Shown here piece after piece: positions 49,293 through 57,792 of a DNA stretch of 64,000 nt. Both the position numbers and the translations under genes were made by a program. The stretch is from Sphingomonas sp. Leaf20 (GTDB lineage Bacteria; Pseudomonadota; Alphaproteobacteria; Sphingomonadales; Sphingomonadaceae). A model generated the notes under the pieces. That model saw only the letters and a list, made by a program, of their open reading frames with translations, had not been told where the DNA came from and ran no database searches. The stretch is from assembly GCF_001421535.1 (NCBI RefSeq), contig NZ_LMKN01000009.1, positions 249,695 to 313,694 on the forward strand. The letters are read 5' to 3'. Position 1 is the stretch's first letter. Every line of letters begins with the position of its first letter.

Positions 49293-52248
49293 CGCAGCAC
49301 CCGGCGCTGCCGTGCAGGCGGGGCCCCGGCTCTACACGATCCCGGCGCACCGGGCGTTTGCGGATGCGCTCGTCGCAGGTCTACTGCGACGCGCGGGCAG
49401 CGACCCGCTGGCGCTCGCGCGGGCGCTGATCCTCCTGCCGAACAACCGCGCGATCCGGGCAGTGACGGATGCGTTCGTCCGCGCCAGCGGCGGCGGGCTC
49501 GTGCTGCCACGGATGGTCGCGCTCGGCGATACGGGGATGGGCGAGGCTGTCGGCGCCGCACTGGACCCGGCGGATTCCATCGACCCGCCGCTCCCCGCGG
49601 TCCCTCCCTACCAGCGGCGAATGATCCTCGCCCGACTGGTGTCGGAGGAACGCCAGCGCGGCGGGCATCCGATCGACGCCGCGGAGGCGGTCCGGCTCGC
49701 GGGCGAGCTTGCCAAGACGCTCGACCAGCTGCTCGTCGAGGAAGTGCCGCCGGCACGGCTGCGCGCGATCGAGCTAGGGCCCGAACTGACCGAGCATTGG
49801 CAGCGCGCGCTCTCGACGTTCGAGGTGGTCCTGGAACGCTGGCCGGGCGAGCTCGAAAGGCTCGGGCGCATCGATGCGGCGACGCGGCGCGCGCAACTGC
49901 TCGACCAGCTGTCGGCGCGGTGGCGGGCGGCGCCCCCGGGCGGCATCGTCTGCGCCGCGGGCGTGACCGATTCGGCACCGGCGATCGCGCGCCTGTTGCG
50001 CTGTGTCGCGGACATGCCGGGCGGGATGGTGGTCTTCGCCGATCTCGACCTGCACATGCCCGACGCGGAATGGCAGTCGCTCGGCCCGCATCCGCGCGAT
50101 CCGGCGACCGGCCTGACGCGGCGCGCGATCGAGACGCATCCGCAGTTCCACCTCAAGCTGCTGCTCGAGCGGATGGGGGTCGCGCGCACCGAGTTCGCGA
50201 CGTGGCGCGAAGGCGGCGGGCACGACGCCGAGGCGACGCGCAGCCGCGCGATCGCAAATGCGCTCGCCCCCGCAGACTTTACCGGCAAATGGACGCATCT
50301 CGACGCCGAGGACCGCCGCCTCAAGGGCGTGACGGTCGCCGAACTCGCAACGCCCGCCGAGGAGGCGCAGGCGATCGCGCTCGCGCTCCGCGGGACGCTC
50401 GAGCAGCCCGGGCGCACCGCCGCGCTCGTCACGCCGGATCGCGCGCTGGCACGGCGCGTCGCCGCGCATCTGAAACGCTGGGATATCGGCATCGACGATA
50501 CCGCGGGGCGGCCGCTGTCGATCCTGCCGCCGGGGACGCTGATCCTCGCGCTGGTCGAAGCCGCGGCGCAGCGTTTCGCACCACTCGCGCTGCTGGCGTT
50601 GCTGAAGCATCCGCTGGTCCGCAGCGGCGAGGGGCGGCTCGGATGGCTTGACGGCGTCCGCGCGCTCGATCGGGCGATGCGCGGGCCGCGACCCGCCGCG
50701 GGGCTCGACGCGATCGATCCCCATCTGCGCGACGGGAGCGCAAAGCGGTGGTGGCCGGAGGTACAGGCGCTGCTGACGCCGATCGCGACGGTGTTCGAGC
50801 GCGGGGCGCAGACGCTGGCCCCGTTGCTCGCCGCCGTGCGCGAGACCGCCGCGGCATTGTGCGGCGATGAGCTCTGGGCGGGGCCGTCGGGACGCGCCGC
50901 GGCGCAGTTCCTTGCGGATCTCGAGCTCGAGGCCGATGCCGGACCGGCTTGCGTCGATCCGGGCGAGCTCGGGCAGCTGCTGCGGACGCTGCTCGACGAG
51001 GTTGCGGTACGACCGTTGCAGGGCGCGCATCCGCGGCTTGCCATTTACGGACTCCTCGAGGCGCGGCTGCAGACCGCGGACCTGATGATCCTGGGCGGAT
51101 TGAACGAAGGCATGTGGCCGGGGCGGCCTGCGCCCGATCCGTGGCTTGCGCCGCGGATCCGTGCGGAGCTGGGGCTTCCCGGGCTGGAGCGGCAGGTCGG
51201 AACCTCGGCGCACGACTTCGCGCAGGCGCTGGGCGCGCCGCGCGCGATCGTCACGCGTGCGCGCCGCGATGCCAAGTCGCCCGCGCTCGCCTCGCGGCTC
51301 TGGCTGCGGCTACAGGCGCTGGCGGGCGACAGGTTCGAGCGCGCCGAGGCGCTCGAGGCGTGGACGCGCGCGCTCGACGACCCGGAGACGCATGTGCCGG
51401 CCGAGCGGCCTGCGCCGTCGCCCGCCGCCGCGTTGCGGCCGAGGCTGATCTCGGTGACCGAGGTCGACCGGCTGAAGGCGGACCCCTATGCGTTCTACGC
51501 GCGCCGCGTGCTCGGGCTGATGCCACTCGATCCGGTCGATGCCGATCCGAGCGCGGCCTGGCGGGGTACCGCGGTTCACGACATCCTCGAGCAATGGTGG
51601 AAGCATGACGGCTGCGCGATAGACGCGCTCAAGCCCCGTGCGCAGGCGATGCTGCGGGACGAGCGTACGCATCCGATGATGCGCGCGTTGTGGCAGCCGC
51701 GGTTGCTTGAGGCGATCGACTGGATCGCCGGGGCGATCGCCGCGCAGGCGGACGAGGGGCGGTTCGTCGCGAGTGCGGAGGGGAAGGGCGAGATCGCGAT
51801 CGCCGGGGTGACGCTGCGCGGACGATATGACCGCGTCGACCGGCTTGCCGATGGCGGGCTGGCGATCATCGACTACAAGACGGGCAAGCCGCCCTCGGCG
51901 ACCGCGGTGCGGGCGGGCTATAGCCTGCAACTGGGGTTGCTCGGGCTGATTGCGGAGCGCGGTGGCTTCGCCGATGTCGCGGGCAAGGCGCAGGCGTTTG
52001 AATATTGGTCGCTGGGCAAGAAACGCGACGCGTTCGGCTATGTCGAGAGCCCCGTCGATCCCGATGGCAAGCGCGACAAGATCCCGACCGCGGAGTTCAC
52101 CGCGACCGCCGCGCATAATTTCACCGAGGTTGCGGGCACGTGGCTGACCGGCGGCGCGGCGTTCACCGCAAAGCTCGTCCCCGAATACGCGCCCTATGCG
52201 GAATATGACCAGTTGATGCGACGCGACGAATGGTATGGACGTGAGTAG
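49285..52248 (+). CDS. addB: Double-strand break repair protein AddB
   Basis: A 987-residue subunit of the AddAB helicase-nuclease that resects DNA ends for recombination. The start region RLYTIPAHRAFADALVAGLL, ALILLPNNRAIRAV and LPRMVALGD is typical of alphaproteobacterial AddB. A pseudo-helicase middle part with YGLLEARLQTADLMILGGLNEGMWP follows, and the C-terminal RecB-like nuclease has GTAVHDILEQWW, GRYDRVDRLADGGLAIIDYKTGKPP and LQLGLL. GTG 49285 overlaps the murU stop; GTG 49312 is a possible later start. The ribosome-binding site is weak, in keeping with coupled translation. Confidence 0.94.
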   Translation: MDDAAPGAAVQAGPRLYTIPAHRAFADALVAGLLRRAGSDPLALARALILLPNNRAIRAVTDAFVRASGGGLVLPRMVALGDTGMGEAVGAALDPADSIDPPLPAVPPYQRRMILARLVSEERQRGGHPIDAAEAVRLAGELAKTLDQLLVEEVPPARLRAIELGPELTEHWQRALSTFEVVLERWPGELERLGRIDAATRRAQLLDQLSARWRAAPPGGIVCAAGVTDSAPAIARLLRCVADMPGGMVVFADLDLHMPDAEWQSLGPHPRDPATGLTRRAIETHPQFHLKLLLERMGVARTEFATWREGGGHDAEATRSRAIANALAPADFTGKWTHLDAEDRRLKGVTVAELATPAEEAQAIALALRGTLEQPGRTAALVTPDRALARRVAAHLKRWDIGIDDTAGRPLSILPPGTLILALVEAAAQRFAPLALLALLKHPLVRSGEGRLGWLDGVRALDRAMRGPRPAAGLDAIDPHLRDGSAKRWWPEVQALLTPIATVFERGAQTLAPLLAAVRETAAALCGDELWAGPSGRAAAQFLADLELEADAGPACVDPGELGQLLRTLLDEVAVRPLQGAHPRLAIYGLLEARLQTADLMILGGLNEGMWPGRPAPDPWLAPRIRAELGLPGLERQVGTSAHDFAQALGAPRAIVTRARRDAKSPALASRLWLRLQALAGDRFERAEALEAWTRALDDPETHVPAERPAPSPAAALRPRLISVTEVDRLKADPYAFYARRVLGLMPLDPVDADPSAAWRGTAVHDILEQWWKHDGCAIDALKPRAQAMLRDERTHPMMRALWQPRLLEAIDWIAGAIAAQADEGRFVASAEGKGEIAIAGVTLRGRYDRVDRLADGGLAIIDYKTGKPPSATAVRAGYSLQLGLLGLIAERGGFADVAGKAQAFEYWSLGKKRDAFGYVESPVDPDGKRDKIPTAEFTATAAHNFTEVAGTWLTGGAAFTAKLVPEYAPYAEYDQLMRRDEWYGRE

Positions 52249-55200
52249 CGGCGAACTGCGGACGCTGCCCCGGCTCAAGGGTGCGCAGGCGGCGGCGAGC
52301 GATCCCGCGTCGCATGTCTGGCTGTCCGCGTCGGCCGGTACCGGCAAGACGCAGGTGCTCGCGGCGCGCGTGTTCCGTCTGTTGCTGCGCGGGGTCGATC
52401 CGGGTGCGATCCTGTGCCTGACCTTCACCAAGGCGGGTGCGGCCGAAATGGCGCAGCGGATCAACGGCCGGCTCGCCGCCTGGGTGCGGATGCCGGGGCC
52501 CGCGCTGTTCCAGGATCTGCAGGCGCTGGGCGAAGAGGGCGGGCCCGCGCAACAGGATTATGCGCGAACGCTGTTTGCCAAGGTGCTCGACGCGCCGGGG
52601 GGCGGACTCCGCATCCAGACCATCCATGGCTTTTGCCAGGGGCTGCTCGCGGCGTTTCCGGTCGAGGCGGGGCTGACGCCGGGGTTCAGGCCGCTCGAAG
52701 CGCGCGAGGAGGCGGGGCTTGCCCGCGAGGCGCTGGCGGGGATGCTCGCGGATGCCGAGCGCAATGGGCGAGAGCGGCCGGTCGAGATCGTCGGGCGCCT
52801 GTCGCTTCGGCTCGGCGAGGGGGGTGCCGAGGCGTTCCTGATGGCGTGCGCGCGCGCGCTGCCTGCGCTCGAGACGATGCCGTCGGGGGTCCAGCCCTGG
52901 CTGCGGCGGACGCTGGAACTGCCGTCGGGCGATATCGGCGAAGCGGTCGCGGAGTGGTGCGACGCGCTGGATATCGACGCGATCACGCGCATCGCGGCGG
53001 CGAACGCGGCCTGGGGCACCGCGACCGGCCTCAAGCAGGCGGCGACCATCGAGGCGTGGCTTGCATCGCCGGACCGCGCGGGCACGCTGGGCGATCTTGC
53101 GGGCGTGGTGCTGACGGGCAAGGGCGAGCTGCGCAAGGTGCAGAAGAAGCTGCTCGATATCGAACCTGATTACGAGGTGCTCGCGCAGCATATCGGCGCC
53201 GCCTGCACCGATATCGTGTCGATGACGCAGCGTGTCGGGTACGCCGATCTGCTGGCCGACGGGCTCGAGATCGGGCGCGACTATGCGCGCGCCTATGCGC
53301 TGGCGAAGCGGCGTGTCGGCGGTGTCGATTTCGACGATCTGATCGCGACGACGGTCGCGCTGCTCGATCAGCCCGGGATCGGCGAGTGGGTCCGCTACAA
53401 GCTCGACCAGGCGACCGAACACGTCCTGATCGACGAGGCGCAGGACACCAATGCCGACCAGTGGCGGATCGTCCGCGCGCTGGCCGACGAGTTCTTCGTC
53501 GGGCGCGGCATCTATGCGCCGTCGACGCGCACGCTGTTCACGGTCGGCGACTGGAAACAGGCGATCTTCGGGTTCCAGGGGACCGACCCGTTCAATTTCG
53601 CCGCGGCCGAGATGCATTTCGGGCGGCGCGCGAAGGAAGTCGCGGGCGACGATGACTGGCCCGAGGACGAGCGGGGGCTGCCGCTCGAACGCCTGTCGCT
53701 GACGCATTCGTTCCGGTCGACGCGACCCGTGCTGGAGTTCGTCGATGCCGCGGTCGCGGCGACGGGTGAGCCCGGGCTTGGGGCGATCGGCGATCTCGAC
53801 GTCCATGCAAGCGAGGTCCGCGGCCCGGGGAGCGTCACGCTCTGGCCGCCGGTCGTCGCGGGCGGCAACGAGGATGACGAGGAAGGGTGGATCGACGATG
53901 CGGTCCGCAAGCTGGCGGGCGATATCGCCCGGGCGGTCAAGAGCTGGCTCGCGCCCGACGGGCTGATGCTCGACAGCAAGGGCCGGCGGCTGCGCCCCGA
54001 GGACGTGATGATCCTCGTCAAGCGACGCGGCGACCTCGCGTCGCTGATCGTCGCGCGGCTTTATGCGGAGGGTGTGCCCGTCGCGGGTGTCGACCGGCTA
54101 CGGCTGAACGCGCCGCTGGCGGTCCAGGATCTGCTGGCGACGATCCGTTTCGTGCTCCAGCCCGAGGACGATCTGAGCCTTGCCGCGTTGCTCGTCTCGC
54201 CGCTGATCGGGTGGACGCAGGACGAGCTGATGCAGGCCGCGCCGCGCGAGGCGGGGCCGTTGTGGCGGCATCTGCAACGCACGCAACCCGCCGCGCGCCT
54301 CGCGCCTTTGCTTGCGATGCTGGCACGCGCGGACATCGCGACGCCGTATCAGTTTCTCGAGGAGCTGTTGTCGGGGCCGCTCGACGGACGTCGCAAGCTG
54401 ATCCGCCGGCTTGGCACCGAGGCGCGCGATCCGATCGAGGAACTGCTCAACGCCGCGCTGAACTTCGAGAGCACGACGACGCCGTCGCTGCAGCGCTTTC
54501 TCGACTGGTTCGATCGCGGCGACGTCGATATCGTCCGTGATCCGTCGGCGCCGCTCGACGCGGTGCGGGTGATGACGGCGCATGGCGCGAAGGGCCTGCA
54601 GGCGCCGCTGGTGATCCTTGCCGATGCGACCGCGGATCCCGCCGCCGCGCCGAGATCGATCTTGAAATGGACACCCGAGGATCTGCCCGCGCCGCTGCCC
54701 GTCTTCCGGCCGCGCAGCAGTGAGCGCGGCGGACCACTCGATGCGGTGGTCAGCGCCGCCGAGCGTCGCGAGCTCGAGGAGCATTGGCGGCTGTTCTACG
54801 TCGCCGCGACGCGTGCGGAGGAACGGCTGGTCATCGCCGGCGCGCTGGGAACGCGGGCGAAGGGCGTCGCGCCCGCGACCAGCTGGTATGCGGCGGCCGA
54901 GCGCGCACTGACGGCGCTCGACATTCCGGAGGCGGAGGGCGAGCGGTGTTTCACGGGAACGTCGGTCGATGCGCCGGTGATCGCGAAGGACGACAGGCAC
55001 GCGCGCCCCGCGACGCCGGTCCCGCTGCCCGAATGGGCACGCGTCGCAGCGCCGAGGGAGGCGCGTCCGTCGCGTCCCTTGTCGCCGTCGGCACTCGGCG
55101 AGGACGCGGTATCCGATCCGCCGCCGACGCCGGCGATGCGTGCGGCTGCCGAGCGCGGATCGCTGATCCACAAGCTGCTCGAACGTCTGCCGGCGGTCGC

Positions 55201-55663
55201 CGCGGACGCGCGCGCAGGTGCCGCGGACCGCTGGCTGGCGCAGGCCGGTGGCGTCGCCGACGCGGACGTGCGTGCCGAGATCGCCGCAAGTGCGATCGGC
55301 GTGATCGCGGACCCGCGCTTTACCGCGTTGTTCGGCCCCGAGTCGCTGGCGGAGGCACCGATCGCAGCGACGCTGGCAGACGGCGTCGTCGTATCGGGGA
55401 CCGTCGACCGACTGCTGATCGGTGCGGACGTGGTCCGGGTGATCGACTTCAAGACCGGCCGCCGCGCGCCGCGCGACGTCGCCGAGGTGCCCGACTATCA
55501 TCTTCGCCAGATGGCGGCCTATGCCGCGGCGTTGCGCGTCATCTTCCCCGGACGACGGGTCGAGGCGGCACTTCTGTACACCGCCGGGCCGCGGCTGATC
55601 GCGGTGCCCGAGGACACGCTCGTCCGTCACAAGCCGGGCTATGCAGCGACGGAGCAAAGCTAG
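52235..55663 (+). CDS. addA: Double-strand break repair helicase AddA
   Basis: A 1142-residue UvrD-type helicase with C-terminal nuclease domain, partner of AddB. Walker A is in WLSASAGTGKTQVL. LCLTFTKAGAAEMAQRI, HVLIDEAQDTNADQWRIV (motif II), FTVGDWKQAIFGFQG and LSLTHSFRSTRPVLEFVD are helicase motifs; VRVMTAHGAKGLQAPLVILAD is motif V. The nuclease has GSLIHKLLERLP, GTVDRLLI and RVIDFKTGRRAPRDVAEVPDYHLRQMAAY. ATG 52235 overlaps addB by 14 bases. It is the last gene of the overlapping operon, 64 bases before trxA. Confidence 0.95.
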   Translation: MDVSSGELRTLPRLKGAQAAASDPASHVWLSASAGTGKTQVLAARVFRLLLRGVDPGAILCLTFTKAGAAEMAQRINGRLAAWVRMPGPALFQDLQALGEEGGPAQQDYARTLFAKVLDAPGGGLRIQTIHGFCQGLLAAFPVEAGLTPGFRPLEAREEAGLAREALAGMLADAERNGRERPVEIVGRLSLRLGEGGAEAFLMACARALPALETMPSGVQPWLRRTLELPSGDIGEAVAEWCDALDIDAITRIAAANAAWGTATGLKQAATIEAWLASPDRAGTLGDLAGVVLTGKGELRKVQKKLLDIEPDYEVLAQHIGAACTDIVSMTQRVGYADLLADGLEIGRDYARAYALAKRRVGGVDFDDLIATTVALLDQPGIGEWVRYKLDQATEHVLIDEAQDTNADQWRIVRALADEFFVGRGIYAPSTRTLFTVGDWKQAIFGFQGTDPFNFAAAEMHFGRRAKEVAGDDDWPEDERGLPLERLSLTHSFRSTRPVLEFVDAAVAATGEPGLGAIGDLDVHASEVRGPGSVTLWPPVVAGGNEDDEEGWIDDAVRKLAGDIARAVKSWLAPDGLMLDSKGRRLRPEDVMILVKRRGDLASLIVARLYAEGVPVAGVDRLRLNAPLAVQDLLATIRFVLQPEDDLSLAALLVSPLIGWTQDELMQAAPREAGPLWRHLQRTQPAARLAPLLAMLARADIATPYQFLEELLSGPLDGRRKLIRRLGTEARDPIEELLNAALNFESTTTPSLQRFLDWFDRGDVDIVRDPSAPLDAVRVMTAHGAKGLQAPLVILADATADPAAAPRSILKWTPEDLPAPLPVFRPRSSERGGPLDAVVSAAERRELEEHWRLFYVAATRAEERLVIAGALGTRAKGVAPATSWYAAAERALTALDIPEAEGERCFTGTSVDAPVIAKDDRHARPATPVPLPEWARVAAPREARPSRPLSPSALGEDAVSDPPPTPAMRAAAERGSLIHKLLERLPAVAADARAGAADRWLAQAGGVADADVRAEIAASAIGVIADPRFTALFGPESLAEAPIAATLADGVVVSGTVDRLLIGADVVRVIDFKTGRRAPRDVAEVPDYHLRQMAAYAAALRVIFPGRRVEAALLYTAGPRLIAVPEDTLVRHKPGYAATEQS

Positions 55664-55727
55664 CGGCTCGACGGTTGAGACGCGTGAACAGCGACACTAG
55701 ATGATGGTATAACGAAGGAGAATTTCA

Positions 55728-56051
55728 GTGGCGACCAAGCAGATCACCGATGCCAGCTTCAATGCCGACGTACTGAGTGCGGAAGGCCCCGTGCTCGTCG
55801 ATTTCTGGGCCGAATGGTGCGGTCCGTGCAAGATGATCGGGCCGAGCCTCGAGGAACTGTCCGAGGAGCTGGGTGAGAAGGTGACGATCGCCAAGCTCAA
55901 CATCGACGAGAATCCCGACGCTCCGGGCCAGTACGGCGTGCGTGGCATTCCGACGATGATCCTGTTCAAGGGCGGCGCGCCAGCGGCGACCAAGGTCGGC
56001 GCTGCGCCCAAGGGCCAGCTCAAGGCATGGCTCGAGAGCGAACTCGCCTGA
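55728..56051 (+). CDS. trxA: Thioredoxin
   Basis: A 107-residue thioredoxin, the general cytoplasmic disulfide reductase. The active site is Cys31-Gly-Pro-Cys34 in [11 protein letters not shown], with the cis-Pro in [12 protein letters not shown]. The GTG start is supported by AAGGAG eight bases upstream. It follows addA by 64 bases and probably has its own promoter as well as read-through. A strong hairpin follows. Confidence 0.96.
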   Translation: MATKQITDASFNADVLSAEGPVLVDFWAEWCGPCKMIGPSLEELSEELGEKVTIAKLNIDENPDAPGQYGVRGIPTMILFKGGAPAATKVGAAPKGQLKAWLESELA

Positions 56052-56058
56052 CCGACCT

Positions 56059-56090
56059 CCCGCCATCCCGGTCCGCACCGGGATGGCGGG
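56059..56090. terminator. Hairpin between convergent trxA and argJ
   Basis: CCCGCCATCCCGGT (56059-56072), loop CCGC, ACCGGGATGGCGGG (56077-56090): a perfect 14-base stem between convergent genes, without a T-run. Probably bidirectional. Confidence 0.8.
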
Positions 56091-56095
56091 AATGA

Positions 56096-57316
56096 TCAGC
56101 TCCGATAGTCGGCGTTGATCGAGATATATCCGTGCGTGAGATCGCACGTCCACACGGTGGCCTTGCCCTCGCCGAGCGCGAGGTCGACGCCGATCTCGAT
56201 CTCCTGACCCTTGAGATGCGCGGCGACCGGCGCCTCGTCATAGCCCTGCAGCGCCAGCCCGCCTTCCGCCACCTGCGTATTGCCGAAGCGGATCGAGAGC
56301 GTGTCGCGGTCCGCGGGTTCGCCGGCCTTGCCCACCGCCATCACGACGCGCCCCCAATTGGCGTCCTCGCCGGCTATCGCGGTCTTCACCAGCGGCGAAT
56401 TTGCGATGCTCATCGCGATGCGGTGCGCGCTGCGATCGCTGTCGGCGCCGGTGACCTGGATCTCGATCAGTTTCTGCGCACCTTCGCCGTCGCGCACGAC
56501 GAGCATTGCGAGCTGTTGGCAGAGATCCGCGAGCGCGGCCCGGAATGCGTCGGCACCCACGCTGTCATCGTCCGCAAGCGTCGCGTTCCCGGCCTTGCCC
56601 GTGGCGAACGCCAGCACAGTGTCGCTGGTCGACGTGTCGCTGTCGACCGTGATGCACGAGAAGCTGGGCGCGTTCGCCTTCGACAACGCGGCCTGCAGGA
56701 AACCGGGCTCGACCGCTGCGTCGGTGAAGATGAAGCCCAGCATCGTCGCCATGTCCGGCGCGATCATCCCCGATCCCTTGATGATGCCGACCAGGCTGAC
56801 GGTGCGGTCGCCGATCACCGCGGTGGTCGTTGCCCCCTTGGTGAAGCTGTCGGTCGTCATGATCGTCGCCGCGGCATCCTCCCAGCCGCACGGGTCAGCG
56901 GCGAACGCGGCGTCGAGCCCCGCCTCGGCCTTGTCGATCGGGAGCGGTACGCCGATCACGCCGGTCGAGGCGACGAACACGTCCGATGGCTGGCACCCGA
57001 GCTGCGCTGCGGTCCGCGCGGCAATCGCCTCGACCGCAGCGCGGCCGCGCGATCCCGTGAAGGCGTTCGAATTGCCCGCATTGACGACGAGCGCCCGCGC
57101 GTGGCCGAGCGTCAGCGCCGCGCGGCACCATTCGACCTCGGGCGAGGGGCATTTGCTCTGCGTCAGCACGCCCGCGACGACGGTACCCGGGTCCAGCGTG
57201 ACGAATGTCAGGTCGCACCGGTCCCACGTCTTGTAGGCGGCACGGGCGACATGAAGCGTGACGCCGGGAATCGCCGGCATGACGGGGAAGGGGCGTGCGA
57301 GCGGAGAGGTGGTCAT
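56096..57316 (-). CDS. argJ: Glutamate N-acetyltransferase / amino-acid N-acetyltransferase ArgJ
   Basis: A 406-residue enzyme of arginine synthesis that moves the acetyl group from N-acetylornithine to glutamate; bifunctional versions also acetylate glutamate with acetyl-CoA. It is self-cleaved before Thr191 in IAPDMATMLGFIFTDA, giving alpha and beta chains. Other markers are VVNAGNSNAFTGSRG, VASTGVIGVPL, CITVDSDTSTSDTVL and the end THGYISINADYRS. The N terminus SPLARPFPVMPAIPGVTLHVA is usual. It converges with trxA and is divergent from the small secreted protein upstream of secA. Confidence 0.95.
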   Translation of the reverse strand: MTTSPLARPFPVMPAIPGVTLHVARAAYKTWDRCDLTFVTLDPGTVVAGVLTQSKCPSPEVEWCRAALTLGHARALVVNAGNSNAFTGSRGRAAVEAIAARTAAQLGCQPSDVFVASTGVIGVPLPIDKAEAGLDAAFAADPCGWEDAAATIMTTDSFTKGATTTAVIGDRTVSLVGIIKGSGMIAPDMATMLGFIFTDAAVEPGFLQAALSKANAPSFSCITVDSDTSTSDTVLAFATGKAGNATLADDDSVGADAFRAALADLCQQLAMLVVRDGEGAQKLIEIQVTGADSDRSAHRIAMSIANSPLVKTAIAGEDANWGRVVMAVGKAGEPADRDTLSIRFGNTQVAEGGLALQGYDEAPVAAHLKGQEIEIGVDLALGEGKATVWTCDLTHGYISINADYRS

Positions 57317-57443
57317 GACAGACCTCTGCCTCCGGATCGGCCCCTGCGCAACCGCTTGTCCACGTGGCGAACCGCCCCCGACCGCGCTGCGATGCGGTGA
57401 AAGGATGGACCTTGGCGGCAGGCTGTCATAAGGACGAGGTCAC

Positions 57444-57695
57444 ATGAACCTGCTTCTCCTTCTGTCTGCCCTGCTGTCCGCGCTTACCGGCGTGGTACCC
57501 GGCGTGCGTGGGCAGGCGGCGCAGGCGGTGGCGCAGGGTGCGGTCTCTCCGCAGGCCGTTGCGGTTGCAGTGGTCAGGCGCGCGACACGACCGGTGGCCG
57601 GCCCGCCGTCGTTGCAGGCGGTCGCGGCGTCGCCCGCATTGCCCGCCATCGCGGTCGACATGTCATCGCTTTGGACAGACCGCCGGCGCGAATAG
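57444..57695 (+). CDS. Small secreted protein directly upstream of secA (83 residues)
   Basis: ATG 57444 has GAGG upstream, and the frame shows strong third-position GC, so it looks genuinely coding. The N terminus is a clear signal sequence (MNLLLLLSALLSALTGVVPG). The mature part is about 60 residues, Ala/Val/Pro/Arg-rich, with RRATRPVAGPPS in the middle and WTDRRRE at the end; no domain is recognised. It ends 97 bases before secA. In gammaproteobacteria secM, a secreted arrest peptide, sits in this position and monitors export to tune SecA synthesis. The SecM arrest motif is not present here, so any such role is inference. Confidence 0.7.
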   Translation: MNLLLLLSALLSALTGVVPGVRGQAAQAVAQGAVSPQAVAVAVVRRATRPVAGPPSLQAVAASPALPAIAVDMSSLWTDRRRE

Positions 57696-57792
57696 CGTCG
57701 GGCGCCTCGTGCTGGCCTGCGGGCCGTCCCCTTCTTTCTTGCGTGCGTCCCGGTAGCGGGCTTGCCGTGTCAAAACTTCAGGAAATCAGCCC

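Noticed and set aside
57444..57695. Direct identification of the secA-upstream ORF as SecM
   Set aside because: The arrest sequence of SecM (FxxxxWIxxxxGIRAGP) is not found, and secM is known only from gammaproteobacteria; only the position and secretion signal agree.
57508..57756. Overlapping 82-codon frame before secA in another reading frame
   Set aside because: It lacks a ribosome-binding site and signal sequence, and third-position GC is strong only in the frame starting at 57444.
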